NCBI GenBank assembly: GCA_943354605.1
Contig: CALRCK010000001.1
Span: 41,868 to 84,253 of the forward strand
Source: Candidatus Uhrbacteria bacterium
Lineage (GTDB): Bacteria; Patescibacteriota; Patescibacteriia; UBA9934
Direction: 5' to 3'
Length of the DNA stretch: 42,386 nucleotides
Translations under genes and position numbers: made by a program
The notes under the pieces: model-generated
The model's input: only the letters and a program-made list of their open reading frames with translations
The model's database searches: none
Told to the model about the DNA's origin: nothing
Part shown: piece by piece, positions 26,776 through 36,781 of the stretch
Position numbering within the stretch: the stretch's first letter is position 1
Layout: every line of letters begins with the position of its first letter

Positions 26776-28503
26776 ATGACTCAAGCGGATGCGCTCGATA
26801 TGTTGAAGACCGGCGCAAACGTGTTTTTGACGGGGGAGCCTGGTGCGGGGAAGAGTCACACCATTCGTGAGTACATCAAGTATTTGCAATCACACGGCAT
26901 CGCTCCAGCCATGACGGCGAGTACGGGGATTGCGGCAACACACATTGGCGGCATGACCATTCATTCGTGGAGCGGGTTGGGGATTCGGAAATTCATCAGC
27001 CGTCGGGAATGTAAAGACCTTGCAACGAATTCCGCACTCGCAAACCGCGTTCGAAAAACATCGACGCTCATCATCGACGAAATCTCGATGCTCGATGCCG
27101 CGATGTTGGATTCGGTGGATATGGTGTGCCGCGTGGTGCGGGATTCGGATTTGCCGTTCGGTGGGATTCAAATTGTACTGGTCGGTGACTTTTTTCAGCT
27201 TCCGCCCGTCACGCGGCACGACGAACCGCCGGCACGTTTTGCATTTGCCGCACGAAGCTGGGACGACGCGAACCTCACGGTGTGTTATTTGTCGGAACAG
27301 CACCGTCAGGAGGATCCGGTGTTTCTTGGTGTTCTCGCCGCGCTTCGTCGCGGATCGTTAACGGAGGATCACATTGCGGCGCTTCATGCACGTCGATGCA
27401 TGTCCGATGATCGCGACATTACCAAGCTGTACTCGCACAACGCGGATGTTGATCGCATCAACACGGATCGTTTGCGAATGCTTTTGGCAAAAGAAAAAAC
27501 GTACACCATGACGTCGGCGGGGAATCCAAAGCTTGTTGAGCAAATGAAGCGCGGATGTTTGTCGCCGGAAAAATTGACTCTGAAGATCGGCGCCCGCGTG
27601 ATGTTTACGCGAAATAATCCGGTTGAGGGCTATGTGAATGGTTCAATCGCGGATGTTGTTGACTTTGATGCCGAGACGAAGTATCCGGTCGTTCAAATGA
27701 AATCCGGTCGGATGATTTGTGTTGAGCCGGGAATGTGGAGTGTGGACGGCGATGGCGGCGTACCGCTTGCCACACTTCGTCAGCTTCCGCTGCGACTCGC
27801 GTGGGCCATGACCGTGCACAAAAGCCAAGGCATGTCGCTCGACGGTGCATTTATCGATCTTGGCACCGCGTTTGCGTACGGCCAAGGCTATGTTGCGCTT
27901 TCCCGCGTTCGATCGTTGGCTGGCTTGTACCTCGGCGGCTTAAACAGTCGAGCGCTCGAAGTCGATCCCGTCGTGCTTGAGAAAGATGAACAGTTCCGTG
28001 CGCAGTCGCTTGCTGCCGAGGCCGCGATTTCGGATCGGAGCGAAGCGGACCGTAAGGCTGATGCCGACGCGTTTATCAAGGCGTGTGGCGGAAAAAAGGA
28101 GCCGATCATCCGTGAGACGATCGACGCGCTCTCCGCGTATTTCCCGTCAAAGCCCGCAAAGAAGGCAAAGGAACCAAAATGGACGGAAACACTCGCGCTC
28201 ATCGTCAGCGGGAAGTCGATTATGGACGTTGCGAAGGAGCGTTCGCGAACTGTCGGTACCATCGTCGGTCATCTTGAAGATGTTCGTGCGCTCGACAAGT
28301 TGCCGGCCGATGTCTTCGATCGACTGCGGAATGATGTGAAGGATATTCACGCCGAGGTTGCGCCAGTCATCATCGAGCTCAAAACCCGCGGCCGGTTCCT
28401 TCGTCCAGTTTTTGATCACTTCCAGGGAAAGTATTCCTACGACGATCTTCGAATCATTCAATGGCTTGTGGATGCGGAGAAGGCTGATACTAAGAAATCG
28501 TGA
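26776..28503 (+). CDS. Pif1/RecD-like ATP-dependent DNA helicase with C-terminal helix-turn-helix region
   Basis: VFLTGEPGAGKSHTIREYI, STGIAATHIGGMTIHSWSG, LIIDEISMLDAAMLD, AMTVHKSQGMSLDGAFIDLG. Confidence 0.93.
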   Translation: MTQADALDMLKTGANVFLTGEPGAGKSHTIREYIKYLQSHGIAPAMTASTGIAATHIGGMTIHSWSGLGIRKFISRRECKDLATNSALANRVRKTSTLIIDEISMLDAAMLDSVDMVCRVVRDSDLPFGGIQIVLVGDFFQLPPVTRHDEPPARFAFAARSWDDANLTVCYLSEQHRQEDPVFLGVLAALRRGSLTEDHIAALHARRCMSDDRDITKLYSHNADVDRINTDRLRMLLAKEKTYTMTSAGNPKLVEQMKRGCLSPEKLTLKIGARVMFTRNNPVEGYVNGSIADVVDFDAETKYPVVQMKSGRMICVEPGMWSVDGDGGVPLATLRQLPLRLAWAMTVHKSQGMSLDGAFIDLGTAFAYGQGYVALSRVRSLAGLYLGGLNSRALEVDPVVLEKDEQFRAQSLAAEAAISDRSEADRKADADAFIKACGGKKEPIIRETIDALSAYFPSKPAKKAKEPKWTETLALIVSGKSIMDVAKERSRTVGTIVGHLEDVRALDKLPADVFDRLRNDVKDIHAEVAPVIIELKTRGRFLRPVFDHFQGKYSYDDLRIIQWLVDAEKADTKKS

Positions 28504-28972
28504 GAACTTCGTTTCGTGGCACAAAGTCGCGACGCCCAGCGAGGAGTTCGGTAATGTCGCTGGCGAATGTTTCCAGGTACACGCTGAGATATGGGCTTTT
28601 GGCGAGCGCAAGAACTTCATCGAACGTAAACCAATCAAGACGCTGGCCCTCGCTTACAAGATGAATATTTCGAAACTGTTCATCGGTGACGGGAATAAAA
28701 AACCGATACACAAGGCTGCCGTCGGAATATGTGGTTGTTCCAAGGTCGATGATTTCCGTTGTGTCGAGGCCGATTTCTTCTTTGAGCTCGCGAAGCATTG
28801 CCTCGCGCGGCGTTTCGCCATCGTCGATTCCGCCACCAGGCGTATTCCAAAGGTTCGGGTACGCAATGTTCGGATTATTGTCCCGAAGAACAAGACAAAT
28901 TTTGCCGGCGTGAACAACGATTGCCTTCGATCCGGGTTTTCGCGCCGTCATATTCAAAATCGTCAGAAGCAA
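28490..28972 (-). CDS. NUDIX hydrolase
   Basis: GGGIDDGETPREAMLRELKEEIGLD: Nudix box. Confidence 0.95.
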   Translation of the reverse strand: MLLTILNMTARKPGSKAIVVHAGKICLVLRDNNPNIAYPNLWNTPGGGIDDGETPREAMLRELKEEIGLDTTEIIDLGTTTYSDGSLVYRFFIPVTDEQFRNIHLVSEGQRLDWFTFDEVLALAKSPYLSVYLETFASDITELLAGRRDFVPRNEVLTIS

Positions 28973-28984
28973 GACCTGACCCCT

Positions 28985-29368
28985 TTAGTTCTCTAACAAA
29001 ATTCTCATCACGGTCTCTAATTTCATCGCGCAAAGATTTTTGGGGATAATTGTTGCGATCTTGGCCACGGTGTCTGGGTTCATCGCGGCAAGGAGCTGTT
29101 CGCGGTTTACTTCGGGAACACAGAGAATTGCGGCAGTGCACGACGACGCGAGGAGTTTTTCAATAGATTTTGAGACCTTTTTTGCAAGCGCTGAAATTTG
29201 TGCGGCTTTTTGCGCCTCGAAATCGGCCATTTCGGGAACGTTGATGGCCAGCTCCTCGATTTCCGTTACCTCCCGTCCTTCAACCGAAAGAACCCGAGCT
29301 TTCTCGGTGTTGGTTAAGACGACGACGGTTTTCTCCGCAAACGGGGGATAGTGTGTGGAAAACTCCAT
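28985..29368 (-). CDS. putative host-attachment/baeRF-like protein (eRF1-related fold)
   Basis: KTVVVLTNTEKARVLSVEGREVTEIEEL...C-terminal NLCAMKLETVMRIL resembles short baeRF proteins; start taken at MEFSTHYPP. Confidence 0.45.
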   Translation of the reverse strand: MEFSTHYPPFAEKTVVVLTNTEKARVLSVEGREVTEIEELAINVPEMADFEAQKAAQISALAKKVSKSIEKLLASSCTAAILCVPEVNREQLLAAMNPDTVAKIATIIPKNLCAMKLETVMRILLEN

Positions 29369-29440
29369 ACGCTCCGATTCTAGCATACTTCGGCTTCCGA
29401 AACCCTCAATACTCTTAGGCATCGTGGTAGAATTGGGCAT

Positions 29441-30148
29441 ATGGCAGGAGGCGTGTGGGGGAGTTTGCGCGAAAATGTGCGAGATGTTGTTTTTGGCTTG
29501 GAAGACAGCCTTGTTTCAACGTTGGGGACGATTACTGGCGTTGCAGTGGGATCACGCAACGCGTTTTATGTCGTCCTTACCGGCGTTGTTTTGGTGTTCG
29601 TTGAGGCAATTTCGATGGCCGCGGGAAGTTACTTGTCGTCAAAATCAGCGAAGGACTTGTACGACGAACGTGCTCGGCAGGATCATGCCCGTGTTTTGCA
29701 CGAAAGAGTAACCGATACTGAATCGCTCGCCGAGCTTTTCCACCGAAAAGGCTTTTCAAAAAACGAGATCGCGGTCGCGGTTGAAGCGATTGGACGTGAA
29801 CGAAGGCTGTGGTTGAAGGAGGTTTCTCGGCACGAATATCGATACGCGCCAAATACGAGCTCAACACCGGTGATTGCGGCGATGTTCATGGGCGGATTTT
29901 ACCTTCTTGGTGGGTTTTTTACGTTTGCACCGTATCTCTTTGTTCCGATCGTTGTCGCAATTCCGCTCACGATCACCATGACGCTTGTCGCATTGTTTTT
30001 TGTTGGTGTACTCAAGGCAAAACTCACTGGAACGAATCTCTGGCGGTCGGGATTTGAGATGTTTATCGTTTCAACCAGCGCGGCAGCAATTGGGTACGGA
30101 CTTGGTGTGCTTGTGCCGATGATTTTTCACGCTCCGATTTCGACCTAG
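29441..30148 (+). CDS. VIT1/CCC1 family membrane transporter
   Basis: RDVVFGLEDSLVSTLGTITGVAVGS..., EAISMAAGSYLSSKSAKDL. Confidence 0.92.
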   Translation: MAGGVWGSLRENVRDVVFGLEDSLVSTLGTITGVAVGSRNAFYVVLTGVVLVFVEAISMAAGSYLSSKSAKDLYDERARQDHARVLHERVTDTESLAELFHRKGFSKNEIAVAVEAIGRERRLWLKEVSRHEYRYAPNTSSTPVIAAMFMGGFYLLGGFFTFAPYLFVPIVVAIPLTITMTLVALFFVGVLKAKLTGTNLWRSGFEMFIVSTSAAAIGYGLGVLVPMIFHAPIST

Positions 30149-30151
30149 CGT

Positions 30152-31147
30152 ATGGTATTTCGCGGATTCGGAAAAACCCGGGCACCAGAGTTCCCAGAAG
30201 GCCTGGTGTGGTTGAATTCGGATCCGATGACGATGAAATCACTCAAAGGCAAGCCGGTGCTCATCGATTTTTGGACGTACTCATGCGTGAACTGCTTGCG
30301 AACATTGCCGTACCTGAAACGTTGGCATAAGACGTATGCCAAGCTCGGCCTCACAGTGATCGGCGTCCACTCCCCGGAATTCGATTTCGAAAAAGAGGAA
30401 GAAAACGTTCGGCGCGCGATCGGTGACCTCGGTGTTGAATATCCTGTTGTCCTCGATCCGGATTTTGCGATGTGGAATTTGTATGCGAATCGGGTCTGGC
30501 CTCATGTGTTTTTAGTCGATGCACTCGGATCGATTGTTTTCGACCATCAGGGCGAAGGCGGTGCTGCGCAGACGGAGGCCGCAATTCAGAACATGCTTCG
30601 TGCAGCTGGCGTTGCAAAGCTGCCGGCAATCGCGCCGGACAGCACCGGCGTCGGAGGTGTGTGTTATCGGACAACGTCCGAGACGTATCTTGGATATCTG
30701 CGCGGCCACATTGGCAATGCGCACGATAAACTTCCAGATACTGAGGAGGCTTTTGATGATGCCGCTGAGCATGCCGACGATGTTCCGTATCTCCACGGCC
30801 ACTGGCGCATCGCCCCAGAATTCATTGAACACACCAGAACATTGGCGGTCGCTACCGAGTATCTTCAGATGAGCTACTCCGCGTTTGAAACGAATCTTGT
30901 GATAGGTGCGCTGGACGACCGCGAGGCGATTGTTGACGTGACCATCGACGGTGCGCCAATTCCGGCATCAATGGCTGGCGCCGACGTGGTGATTGATGAG
31001 GCGGGGAAAACCCACATTCACGTTACCAACCATCGGATGTACAGCATTATTCGCGCCGATCACTATCATCGCGCAACGCTCAAGCTTGGTGTGCGAAGTG
31101 CGGGGCTGAAAATGTATGCGTTTACGTTTGGTGGATGTAAAGTGTAG
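30152..31147 (+). CDS. thioredoxin-like/redoxin protein, DipZ-like
   Basis: KGKPVLIDFWTYSCVNCLRTLPYLKRWHKTYAKLGLTVIGVHSPEF: DipZ-type CxxC plus C-terminal beta domain. Confidence 0.88.
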   Translation: MVFRGFGKTRAPEFPEGLVWLNSDPMTMKSLKGKPVLIDFWTYSCVNCLRTLPYLKRWHKTYAKLGLTVIGVHSPEFDFEKEEENVRRAIGDLGVEYPVVLDPDFAMWNLYANRVWPHVFLVDALGSIVFDHQGEGGAAQTEAAIQNMLRAAGVAKLPAIAPDSTGVGGVCYRTTSETYLGYLRGHIGNAHDKLPDTEEAFDDAAEHADDVPYLHGHWRIAPEFIEHTRTLAVATEYLQMSYSAFETNLVIGALDDREAIVDVTIDGAPIPASMAGADVVIDEAGKTHIHVTNHRMYSIIRADHYHRATLKLGVRSAGLKMYAFTFGGCKV

Positions 31148-31156
31148 GAATGCCAT

Positions 31157-31240
31157 CAGTCATTCTGAGCGCAGCGAAGAATCTTCGTAGGGAACTCCGA
31201 ATTACCTACGAGAGATCCTTCACTTCGTTCAGGATGACTG
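31157..31240. repeat. dispersed palindromic repeat-like element
   Basis: CAGTCATTCTGAGCGCAGCGAAGAATCT ... AGATCCTTCACTTCGTTCAGGATGACTG, imperfect terminal inverted repeats, noncoding. Confidence 0.75.
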
Positions 31241-31258
31241 CAGAATTGATTTCGGAGT

Positions 31259-32410
31259 ATGCAAAATCGAATCTATCTCGATCACGCCGCCGCAACGCCG
31301 CTTTCTTCGGTGGCGTGGATGGCGATGGAGCCGATCCTCACTGGAGCGTGGGGGAATCCTTCAAGTTTGCATCAGGAGGGCGTGAAGGCCGCGCAAGCCC
31401 TTCACGCCGCGCATGAATCTGTCGCGAAATGCATCGGCGCGCATGCCGACGAGATTGTTTTGACATCCGGCGCGACGGAGTCGATCAATCTTGCAGTGTT
31501 CGGTTCGCTTCGAGCGGGATCAATACGCGGAAAACATATCGTTACCGTTGCCACAGAGCACGCCGCTGTTCTTGGTGCGATTCGTGCGGCCGGGGCCGAC
31601 GTCAGCATTGTGTCGGTTGATGATCGTGGACATGTTTCGACGGAATCAATTCTTGCGGCGCTTCGCGACGATACGGTGTTGGTATCCGTGATGATGGCAA
31701 ATAATGAGATTGGTGTTGTTCACGACGCACACGGCATTGGGAAGGCGATTGATGCGTGGCGAAAGAAACGAGGGTCGGTGTACCCACTGTTTCATTCTGA
31801 CGCGAGTCAAGCGCCGAATTATTTGGAAATCGATGTTGAGTCGCTTCATGTGGATCTTTTAACGCTTTCAAGCCCGAAAGTGTACGGACCAAAAGGTGCT
31901 GGTGCGTTGTATATCCGACGGAATGCGCCGTTGGCATCGGTCTTTGGTGGCGGAAAGCAGGAGAGTGGTCGGCGACCGGGCACTGAAAATATCGTCGGTG
32001 CTGTTGGTTTTGCCTCGGCGTTATCGGAATCGGTCGCGATGCGTCACCACGAGTCGGCTCGACTCTTACCGCTCCGCGAACGCTTGATCGAGGGGCTGCT
32101 TGCGATTCGCGGCGCGTCGTTGAACGGTGATCGTATTCGTCGCTTGCCAAACAACGTGAATATCGCTTTCGATGGCGTTGAAGGCGAAGAGCTTGTGCTA
32201 CGCCTTGATGCTGCCGGAATTGCTGCGTCCACGGGATCGGCGTGCAAAGGCGGTTCTGAACCAAGCCACGTCCTTGCTGCGCTTGGTTTTAGCGCAAATC
32301 GCATCAACGGGAGCGTCCGGCTTACACTCGGTCGAGCAACAATGGCCACGGATATCGATCGAGCAATTTCGACGGTTCGAGAGATTGTTTTGGGGATAAG
32401 AGGCGAGTAG
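31259..32410 (+). CDS. cysteine desulfurase (NifS/IscS family)
   Basis: IYLDHAAATPLSSVA..., SSPKVYGPKGAGALYIR (PLP Lys), STGSACKGGSEPSHVL. Confidence 0.95.
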   Translation: MQNRIYLDHAAATPLSSVAWMAMEPILTGAWGNPSSLHQEGVKAAQALHAAHESVAKCIGAHADEIVLTSGATESINLAVFGSLRAGSIRGKHIVTVATEHAAVLGAIRAAGADVSIVSVDDRGHVSTESILAALRDDTVLVSVMMANNEIGVVHDAHGIGKAIDAWRKKRGSVYPLFHSDASQAPNYLEIDVESLHVDLLTLSSPKVYGPKGAGALYIRRNAPLASVFGGGKQESGRRPGTENIVGAVGFASALSESVAMRHHESARLLPLRERLIEGLLAIRGASLNGDRIRRLPNNVNIAFDGVEGEELVLRLDAAGIAASTGSACKGGSEPSHVLAALGFSANRINGSVRLTLGRATMATDIDRAISTVREIVLGIRGE

Positions 32411-32522
32411 TCGGCGTTGAATATTTTTGGTAGGATAAAAACAATCCCATGTGCACGATGTTTATATTCGCGGCCTTGAGGCGAGGGAGGGATCGCCCAG
32501 GTGGACTGCGTAAGCATATTTT

Positions 32523-32801
32523 ATGCTCGATAAGAATGATATTCAGATTCTTCGTGAGATGTTTCGTGAGAACAATCTTACGAATAATTCCATCTTGAAG
32601 CGTGAAATTCGTGATGAAATGCATTCAGTGATTCGTTCAGAAGTTTTTGCGTCAGAGACGAGAATGATGAAAAGAATGAAGGAAATGAAAGAAGAAATCA
32701 TCGACGGCATCACCGACGTGCTCGATAACAGCGTTTTGCCAAGGCTGGACGAACACGATCGAGAGATTCACAAGATTAAACGTCATCTCAAGCTTGCGTA
32801 A
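32523..32801 (+). CDS. hypothetical coiled-coil protein
   Basis: 92 aa charged helical ORF followed by a hairpin. Confidence 0.6.
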   Translation: MLDKNDIQILREMFRENNLTNNSILKREIRDEMHSVIRSEVFASETRMMKRMKEMKEEIIDGITDVLDNSVLPRLDEHDREIHKIKRHLKLA

Positions 32802-32814
32802 TCAAATGAGCATT

Positions 32815-32842
32815 CAAAATACCGGCTTTGCTCGGTATTTTG
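32815..32842 (+). terminator. hairpin terminator
   Basis: CAAAATACCG-GCTTTGCT-CGGTATTTTG. Confidence 0.7.
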
Positions 32843-32878
32843 CGCTCAGTGCCGATGTTCGCTATCCTGTTGCCATCT

Positions 32879-33148
32879 ATGAAGCTTCGCATTGTTGTGG
32901 ATCCAGATCTTTGTATCGGTGCAGCGAGTTGCGTAACGATCGCTCCGGATACCTTTGTGATGAACACGGAGAATAAGGCTGAGGTTATCGACCACGGTGT
33001 TGCCGAGGGCACTCCAGCGTATGAACGCGTTGTTGAGGCGACGGAGGACGAGATACAGAACATCATTCTTGGCGCACAGTCGTGCCCAACGCTTGCCATT
33101 ACCGTTTTCAATGTGGACACCGGCGAACAGCTCTACCCAACGCTCTAG
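32879..33148 (+). CDS. ferredoxin (3Fe-4S-type ligand pattern)
   Basis: VVDPDLCIGAASCVTIAPDTFVM...AQSCPTLAITV: CxxAxxC...CP. Confidence 0.9.
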   Translation: MKLRIVVDPDLCIGAASCVTIAPDTFVMNTENKAEVIDHGVAEGTPAYERVVEATEDEIQNIILGAQSCPTLAITVFNVDTGEQLYPTL

Positions 33149-33149
33149 T

Positions 33150-34319
33150 ATGGAAAATATCGTCATTCTGGGTGGCGGCATCGCCGGAACCACGGCAGCC
33201 GAAGAGATTCGCAAAAAGAATGCCGATGTTGCGATGACGATTATTGAGCAGGAGCATCATCCGCTGTATTCGCGGGTATTGTTGCCGCACTACGTGAAGG
33301 GAAAGATTCCGCGTGAGAAAGTCTTTTTGAAAACATGGGAGTGGTACGAAAAGAATCGTATTGAGATGATGACCGGCGTTCGCGTTGAGTCGTTTGATAT
33401 TCCAAATCGATTTGTTCGAACATCGGAAGGCCGCGAGGTTCCATTCGATGTTTTGATCCTCGCTGGTGGCGGCGAATTGAACGTGATTGGCGGCGAGCCT
33501 CGTGGTGTGTCGTATCTTCGCGGCGTTGATGATGCCGACGAGCTCGTTGGTCTTTTGAAGGAGACGTTGATGCGTCCTGAAGGCGATCGCCGTGGCGTGG
33601 TGTACGGCAGCGGATTCATCGCTTTGGAATACATCAACATTTTTAAACATTTTGGCATTTCGTGCGACGTGGTTATGCGCGGCCGGGGATTTTGGTCATC
33701 GGTGCTGTCCGACCACTCGCAGACCGTTCTTGCAAAGAAAGCGCTCGATGGCGGAACGCTCTTGCACACAAACGAAGCAGAACCAACGATTCTTGGCGAG
33801 CGTGAGGTAACTGGGGTGAAGCTTGTGTCTGGCGCGGAGCTTCCGTGCTCGATTCTCGGCGTCGGAATCGGAATGCATTCAGACCAGTCATTCTATCGTG
33901 ATTGCGGAATCGATATTGATCGCGGAATCATGACCAACGAGTATCTCGAGACTGCACATCCGTCGGTGTACGCCATTGGCGACGGCGCTCAGTTTTTCGA
34001 CACAAATGTTGCGCGCCATGTGGTGTACGGCAACTGGATGAACGCGCAGTCGCAAGGTCGTGCCGTCGCAAAAACGATCTGCGGCGAACGCATGCCGTTC
34101 AACCTTGTTTCAAGCTACGCGACGCACCTTTTTGACATGCACATCGTGTTCATCGGCGATGTTGATCGGAAAGCGGCGGACGAGGTGAAGCAGATTGTTG
34201 CGACAGACTCGTCCTCAGTCGAAGAGTTTTATCGGAAGGGAAAGGTCGTTGGTGCCGTCTTGATCGGCGATATTTCTGGCCGTGCTACTATAACTGCACG
34301 AATCGCGGCCCGTGAATAA
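33150..34319 (+). CDS. FAD/NAD(P)-dependent oxidoreductase (ferredoxin/rubredoxin-reductase-like)
   Basis: MENIVILGGGIAGTTAAEEIRKKN Rossmann GxGxxG-like motif; AIGDGAQF FAD motif; adjacent ferredoxin. Confidence 0.9.
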   Translation: MENIVILGGGIAGTTAAEEIRKKNADVAMTIIEQEHHPLYSRVLLPHYVKGKIPREKVFLKTWEWYEKNRIEMMTGVRVESFDIPNRFVRTSEGREVPFDVLILAGGGELNVIGGEPRGVSYLRGVDDADELVGLLKETLMRPEGDRRGVVYGSGFIALEYINIFKHFGISCDVVMRGRGFWSSVLSDHSQTVLAKKALDGGTLLHTNEAEPTILGEREVTGVKLVSGAELPCSILGVGIGMHSDQSFYRDCGIDIDRGIMTNEYLETAHPSVYAIGDGAQFFDTNVARHVVYGNWMNAQSQGRAVAKTICGERMPFNLVSSYATHLFDMHIVFIGDVDRKAADEVKQIVATDSSSVEEFYRKGKVVGAVLIGDISGRATITARIAARE

Positions 34320-34359
34320 GTTTCTCGCTATTTCGTGAAAACACTGGAATACTGCTGCT

Positions 34360-35424
34360 ATGAATCTGGACAGCCACAAGACATACGCGACATTGGACGC
34401 TTCGGACATCCGATTCGGCATTGAGCACCTTCCGGAACAGATTCGGATCGGGTGGGAAGAGACGCGAGAGCTGAATCTTCCAGAGTCGTTTAAGCGCGCA
34501 ACGTCGATTGTTATTGTTGGGATGGGCGGCTCTGCACTGGGTCCACACATGCTCACCACGGCATTTTTTGATCGGCTCAAAGTTCCCGTCACTATCGTGA
34601 ACGGCTATTCGCTCCCGGGGTTCGTGGATAAAAAAACGCTTGTCGTCCTTTCCAGCTTTTCGGGAACCACGGAAGAGGTGCTTGCTGCTGGCGACGAGGC
34701 GGTAAAGCGCGGTGCCATGATTTTTGCGATTGCTGCTGGCGGCGATTTGGCAAAGCGTGCCGCAAAGCACAAATGGCCGATGTATCAGTTTGATCCTGGT
34801 GAACTCGCAAAGCAACCTCGACTTGGAACGGGATTCTCGCTTGCCGGGCTGCTCGGCATGCTCGAGCGTGCAAAACTGTTGAAAATCACTGGCGCAGAAA
34901 TCGACCTCATGCGCATTGCAATGGGGGAGGTGATTGATTTGTGCGCAGTCGATGTTCCTGCAAAAGAAAATCCGGCAAAAACGGTTGCGAAGACGCTTGC
35001 GGACTCCGCAGTGCTCATTATTGCCGCAGAGCACCTTGTTGGTGCGGCGCACGTTTTAGCGAATTCGATTAACGAAACCGCAAAACAATTTGCAACATAC
35101 TTCGCGCTTCCGGAGCTGAATCATCACTTGCTTGAAGGCCTCACCTATCCAAAAACGTTTGCGCCAAGGACGGTCGCATTCCTTGTGCAATCGAGCTTGT
35201 ACAATACTCGAACACAAAAGCGTGTGAATGTGACGGCCGACATGCTTGAAGAGCAGGGAATCGCGGTGGTCGATTACGTCACGAGCGGAAGTGAGCCACT
35301 CGAAGAAGTTGGCGAAGTGCTCCAGTTCGGAAGTTTCGTGAGTTACTATCTTGCAATGAAGAATGGCGTGAAGCCGGAAGGAATTCCATTCGTCGACGCC
35401 TTCAAGAAGGCAATGGGGAAGTAG
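34360..35424 (+). CDS. bifunctional phosphoglucose/phosphomannose isomerase
   Basis: SIVIVGMGGSALGPHML, SIS-domain VVLSSFSGTTEEVLA, C-terminal ELNHHLLEGL. Confidence 0.92.
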   Translation: MNLDSHKTYATLDASDIRFGIEHLPEQIRIGWEETRELNLPESFKRATSIVIVGMGGSALGPHMLTTAFFDRLKVPVTIVNGYSLPGFVDKKTLVVLSSFSGTTEEVLAAGDEAVKRGAMIFAIAAGGDLAKRAAKHKWPMYQFDPGELAKQPRLGTGFSLAGLLGMLERAKLLKITGAEIDLMRIAMGEVIDLCAVDVPAKENPAKTVAKTLADSAVLIIAAEHLVGAAHVLANSINETAKQFATYFALPELNHHLLEGLTYPKTFAPRTVAFLVQSSLYNTRTQKRVNVTADMLEEQGIAVVDYVTSGSEPLEEVGEVLQFGSFVSYYLAMKNGVKPEGIPFVDAFKKAMGK

Positions 35425-35430
35425 ACTACA

Positions 35431-35462
35431 AAAACACCGCGCCAATATCGGCGCGGTGTTTT
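35431..35462. terminator. bidirectional hairpin terminator
   Basis: AAAACACCGCGCC-AATATC-GGCGCGGTGTTTT. Confidence 0.88.
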
Positions 35463-35481
35463 CATTTGGAATCGATGAAGA

Positions 35482-35886
35482 TTATTTCGCGTTCGCATCT
35501 GCCTGGTGTAATCCAACGGTGTTTCCCTCAGTGTCGATGAAGTAGCCCTGCCATGCCATGCCGGTGAGGGCAAATTTCGGCATCGCGACTATTGCGCCGT
35601 GTTCAAGCGCTTTCGCCATCGCTGCATCAAAATCATCGACCACAATCGTGCAGCAGAACGCGTTGAGCCCTTGTTTCTCGGCTGGCGCCGGGCATGGGCG
35701 CTTCACGAACCCTCCGCTAATGCCCACCTCTGTGCTGCCCTTTGGCGCGGTCATCGCCATCCAGTACGTGCTGCCATCCGGCATCGGCCATCCCTGAATA
35801 TCCCATCCAAAAACGTCTCGATAAAATGCGGTTCCACGTTCAAGGTTGTCGCAATGAATTTCAAAATGGGCAACGCGATTTGGCAT
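35482..35886 (-). CDS. VOC (glyoxalase/bleomycin resistance) family protein
   Basis: VAHFEIHCDNLERGTAFYRDVFGWDI...GYFIDTEGNTVGLHQ. Confidence 0.93.
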   Translation of the reverse strand: MPNRVAHFEIHCDNLERGTAFYRDVFGWDIQGWPMPDGSTYWMAMTAPKGSTEVGISGGFVKRPCPAPAEKQGLNAFCCTIVVDDFDAAMAKALEHGAIVAMPKFALTGMAWQGYFIDTEGNTVGLHQADANAK

Positions 35887-35950
35887 AATCGGGCAGTGGC
35901 TAAAGAATGATGGAGTGATGATACGTGATAAACCACGAAAAACAAGGCGT

Positions 35951-36520
35951 TCAACGCAGCGCTGCCTTTCGGTGCGTCACAAAAAGAACAAACACATAAT
36001 TTGCCGCGACAAGAACGAATGGATAGAACACGGTTTCAAAAGTATATGCCGACAACGCCGCAATGGAGAGTGCAAAGCTTGTGCCGGAAAAGATATATGT
36101 TAACGCGGGTTCGTCTCGCGGTTTCATGAAGGATTTTCGGAACGTTGGGACGAACCCAAGACAATCTGCGGTTGCAGCGAGAAGTATTGAAACGACCGCA
36201 TCTTTTGTGAAAATATAGATGATGACCGCGAGGACGCTTCCCACGAACGCCGCACGATCAAGCGTAGTGATTTCTTTTTCGCCACGAAAAATGGCATATA
36301 CAAGGACGGCCGCACAACACACCGCTTGAAGCGCAAACAGCCACGATCCATATCCGCCGCCGTGGGAAAGTGACGCCCAAAATCCCACTGCCGTGGTGAG
36401 GGTCCAGGGAATCCACGAAAAGAGGTGGGGTTTTACCGTCCCCTTCAGCATCGCCGCGCAGTACGGAACGAATGTGGCGAATCCAAGGGCGAGAGACGCG
36501 ATGGCAAGGACTTCTTTCAT
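35951..36520 (-). CDS. multi-TM membrane protein
   Basis: 189 aa with several hydrophobic helices; no family recognised with certainty. Confidence 0.7.
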   Translation of the reverse strand: MKEVLAIASLALGFATFVPYCAAMLKGTVKPHLFSWIPWTLTTAVGFWASLSHGGGYGSWLFALQAVCCAAVLVYAIFRGEKEITTLDRAAFVGSVLAVIIYIFTKDAVVSILLAATADCLGFVPTFRKSFMKPRDEPALTYIFSGTSFALSIAALSAYTFETVFYPFVLVAANYVFVLFVTHRKAALR

Positions 36521-36589
36521 AGTATGATTATTCTCTCACAATTGCGGCTGGGTTGCTTAAAACCCATTTTTCACTTACGATTCCTCCGC

Positions 36590-36676
36590 GACAAAGCTCG
36601 GAGAGATGACCGATTGTTGAACCTTGAACTGATTTGCCCAAACTGTCACAGTGAAGAGCGTTATCTAAAGAAGTGA
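36590..36676 (+). pseudogene. C-terminal remnant of an HNH endonuclease
   Basis: DDRLLNLELICPNCHSEERYLKK resembles the NxxENLxLLCPNCHS end of HNH domains; the N-terminal HNH part is missing. Confidence 0.45.
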
Positions 36677-36693
36677 CGTTTCACAGACAACAT

Positions 36694-36781
36694 GGAGGGG
36701 TCGCATAGCGGTCTAGTGCGGTGGTCTTGAAAACCACTGACCCGCAAGGGTCCGCGAGTTCGAATCTCGCCCCCTCCGCCA
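36694..36781 (+). tRNA. tRNA-Ser (UGA), CCA encoded
   Basis: GGAGGGG...CTTGAAA anticodon loop, long variable arm, GTTCGAATC, CCCCTCC-G-CCA. Confidence 0.95.
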
